From contig JAFGGN010000016.1 in NCBI GenBank assembly GCA_016930535.1, positions 1-52,094 of the forward strand: a stretch of DNA of 52,094 nucleotides. Direction: 5' to 3'. This stretch comes from a bacterium (lineage in GTDB: Bacteria > Zhuqueibacterota > QNDG01 > JAFGCO01). Under the pieces are notes generated by a model. It was not told the origin of the DNA, made no database searches, and saw nothing but the letters and a program-made list of their open reading frames with translations. Every line of letters begins with the position of its first letter. Position 1 is the stretch's first letter. The position numbers were made by a program, and so were the translations under genes. Below, one piece after another: positions 52,079-52,094 of this stretch.

Positions 52079-52094
52079 TGCTCCAACCTAACGA

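Noticed and set aside
21300..52094. CRISPR array in the repeat regions
   Set aside because: The repeats are short, imperfect and without regular spacers; no cas gene is present.

Overview
The window is a gene-dense bacterial chromosome segment, mostly coded on the minus strand. The host looks Gram-negative: there are genes for a Kdo transferase, a GT9 heptosyltransferase, a TolC-type outer membrane protein and two lipoproteins. Base composition is roughly balanced, promoters are of ordinary sigma-70 type (TTGACA / TATAAT), and many intergenic gaps hold phrase-like repeats. DUF4954, paired DUF4252-like proteins, a bacterial deoxyhypusine-synthase homologue and an AmmeMemoRadiSam set fit an uncultivated lineage near the FCB group or Desulfobacterota. 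No rRNA is present, so this placement is inference only.

Layout. (1) 1-11665, minus: one long operon read from a strong promoter at 11637-11665. It encodes a sigma-70-family factor with a long N-terminal extension, a zinc-finger protein resembling an anti-sigma factor, a CHAT (caspase-like) protease, a two-AAA Clp unfoldase, three lidless HSP70s (one fused to a VWA domain) and the start of a low-complexity protein that runs off the left edge. This is the most unusual part of the window. (2) 11676-21269: a deoxyhypusine synthase homologue (minus), divergent from carB, DUF4954, a SIS-domain protein and DUF1846 (plus). (3) 21300-31555, minus: an ECF sigma / anti-sigma / two DUF4252-like proteins unit closed by a terminator, then YIP1 protein, TolC, membrane-fusion protein, ABC ATPase, two MacB-type permeases, a STAS protein and a pentapeptide-repeat protein. 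(4) 31601-36676: a radical SAM protein (plus), then on minus a spore-photoproduct-lyase-like radical SAM protein, a ParB-like protein, a HAD phosphatase and a Gly-Cys-Leu tRNA operon, followed by two divergent small zinc-ribbon genes. (5) 36759-50978, minus: a C69 dipeptidase; an operon of polyprenyl synthase, ApbE, heptosyltransferase, KdtA and two ECF-type ATPases; a STAS protein; exported-looking AmmeMemoRadiSam proteins; an FMN-binding protein; a membrane protein; slipin and NfeD. (6) 50979-52094: repeat mosaics around a 6S RNA gene.

How the parts fit: the first operon looks like a regulated protein-quality-control or conflict system. A sensor / anti-sigma pair would control synthesis of a protease and an unfoldase, with HSP70s acting on its substrates. 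The protease ends in a half Clp_N-like repeat, the same kind of module found at the N-terminus of the Clp protein, which suggests the two contact each other. ApbE and the FMN-binding protein further right are a plausible enzyme and substrate pair.
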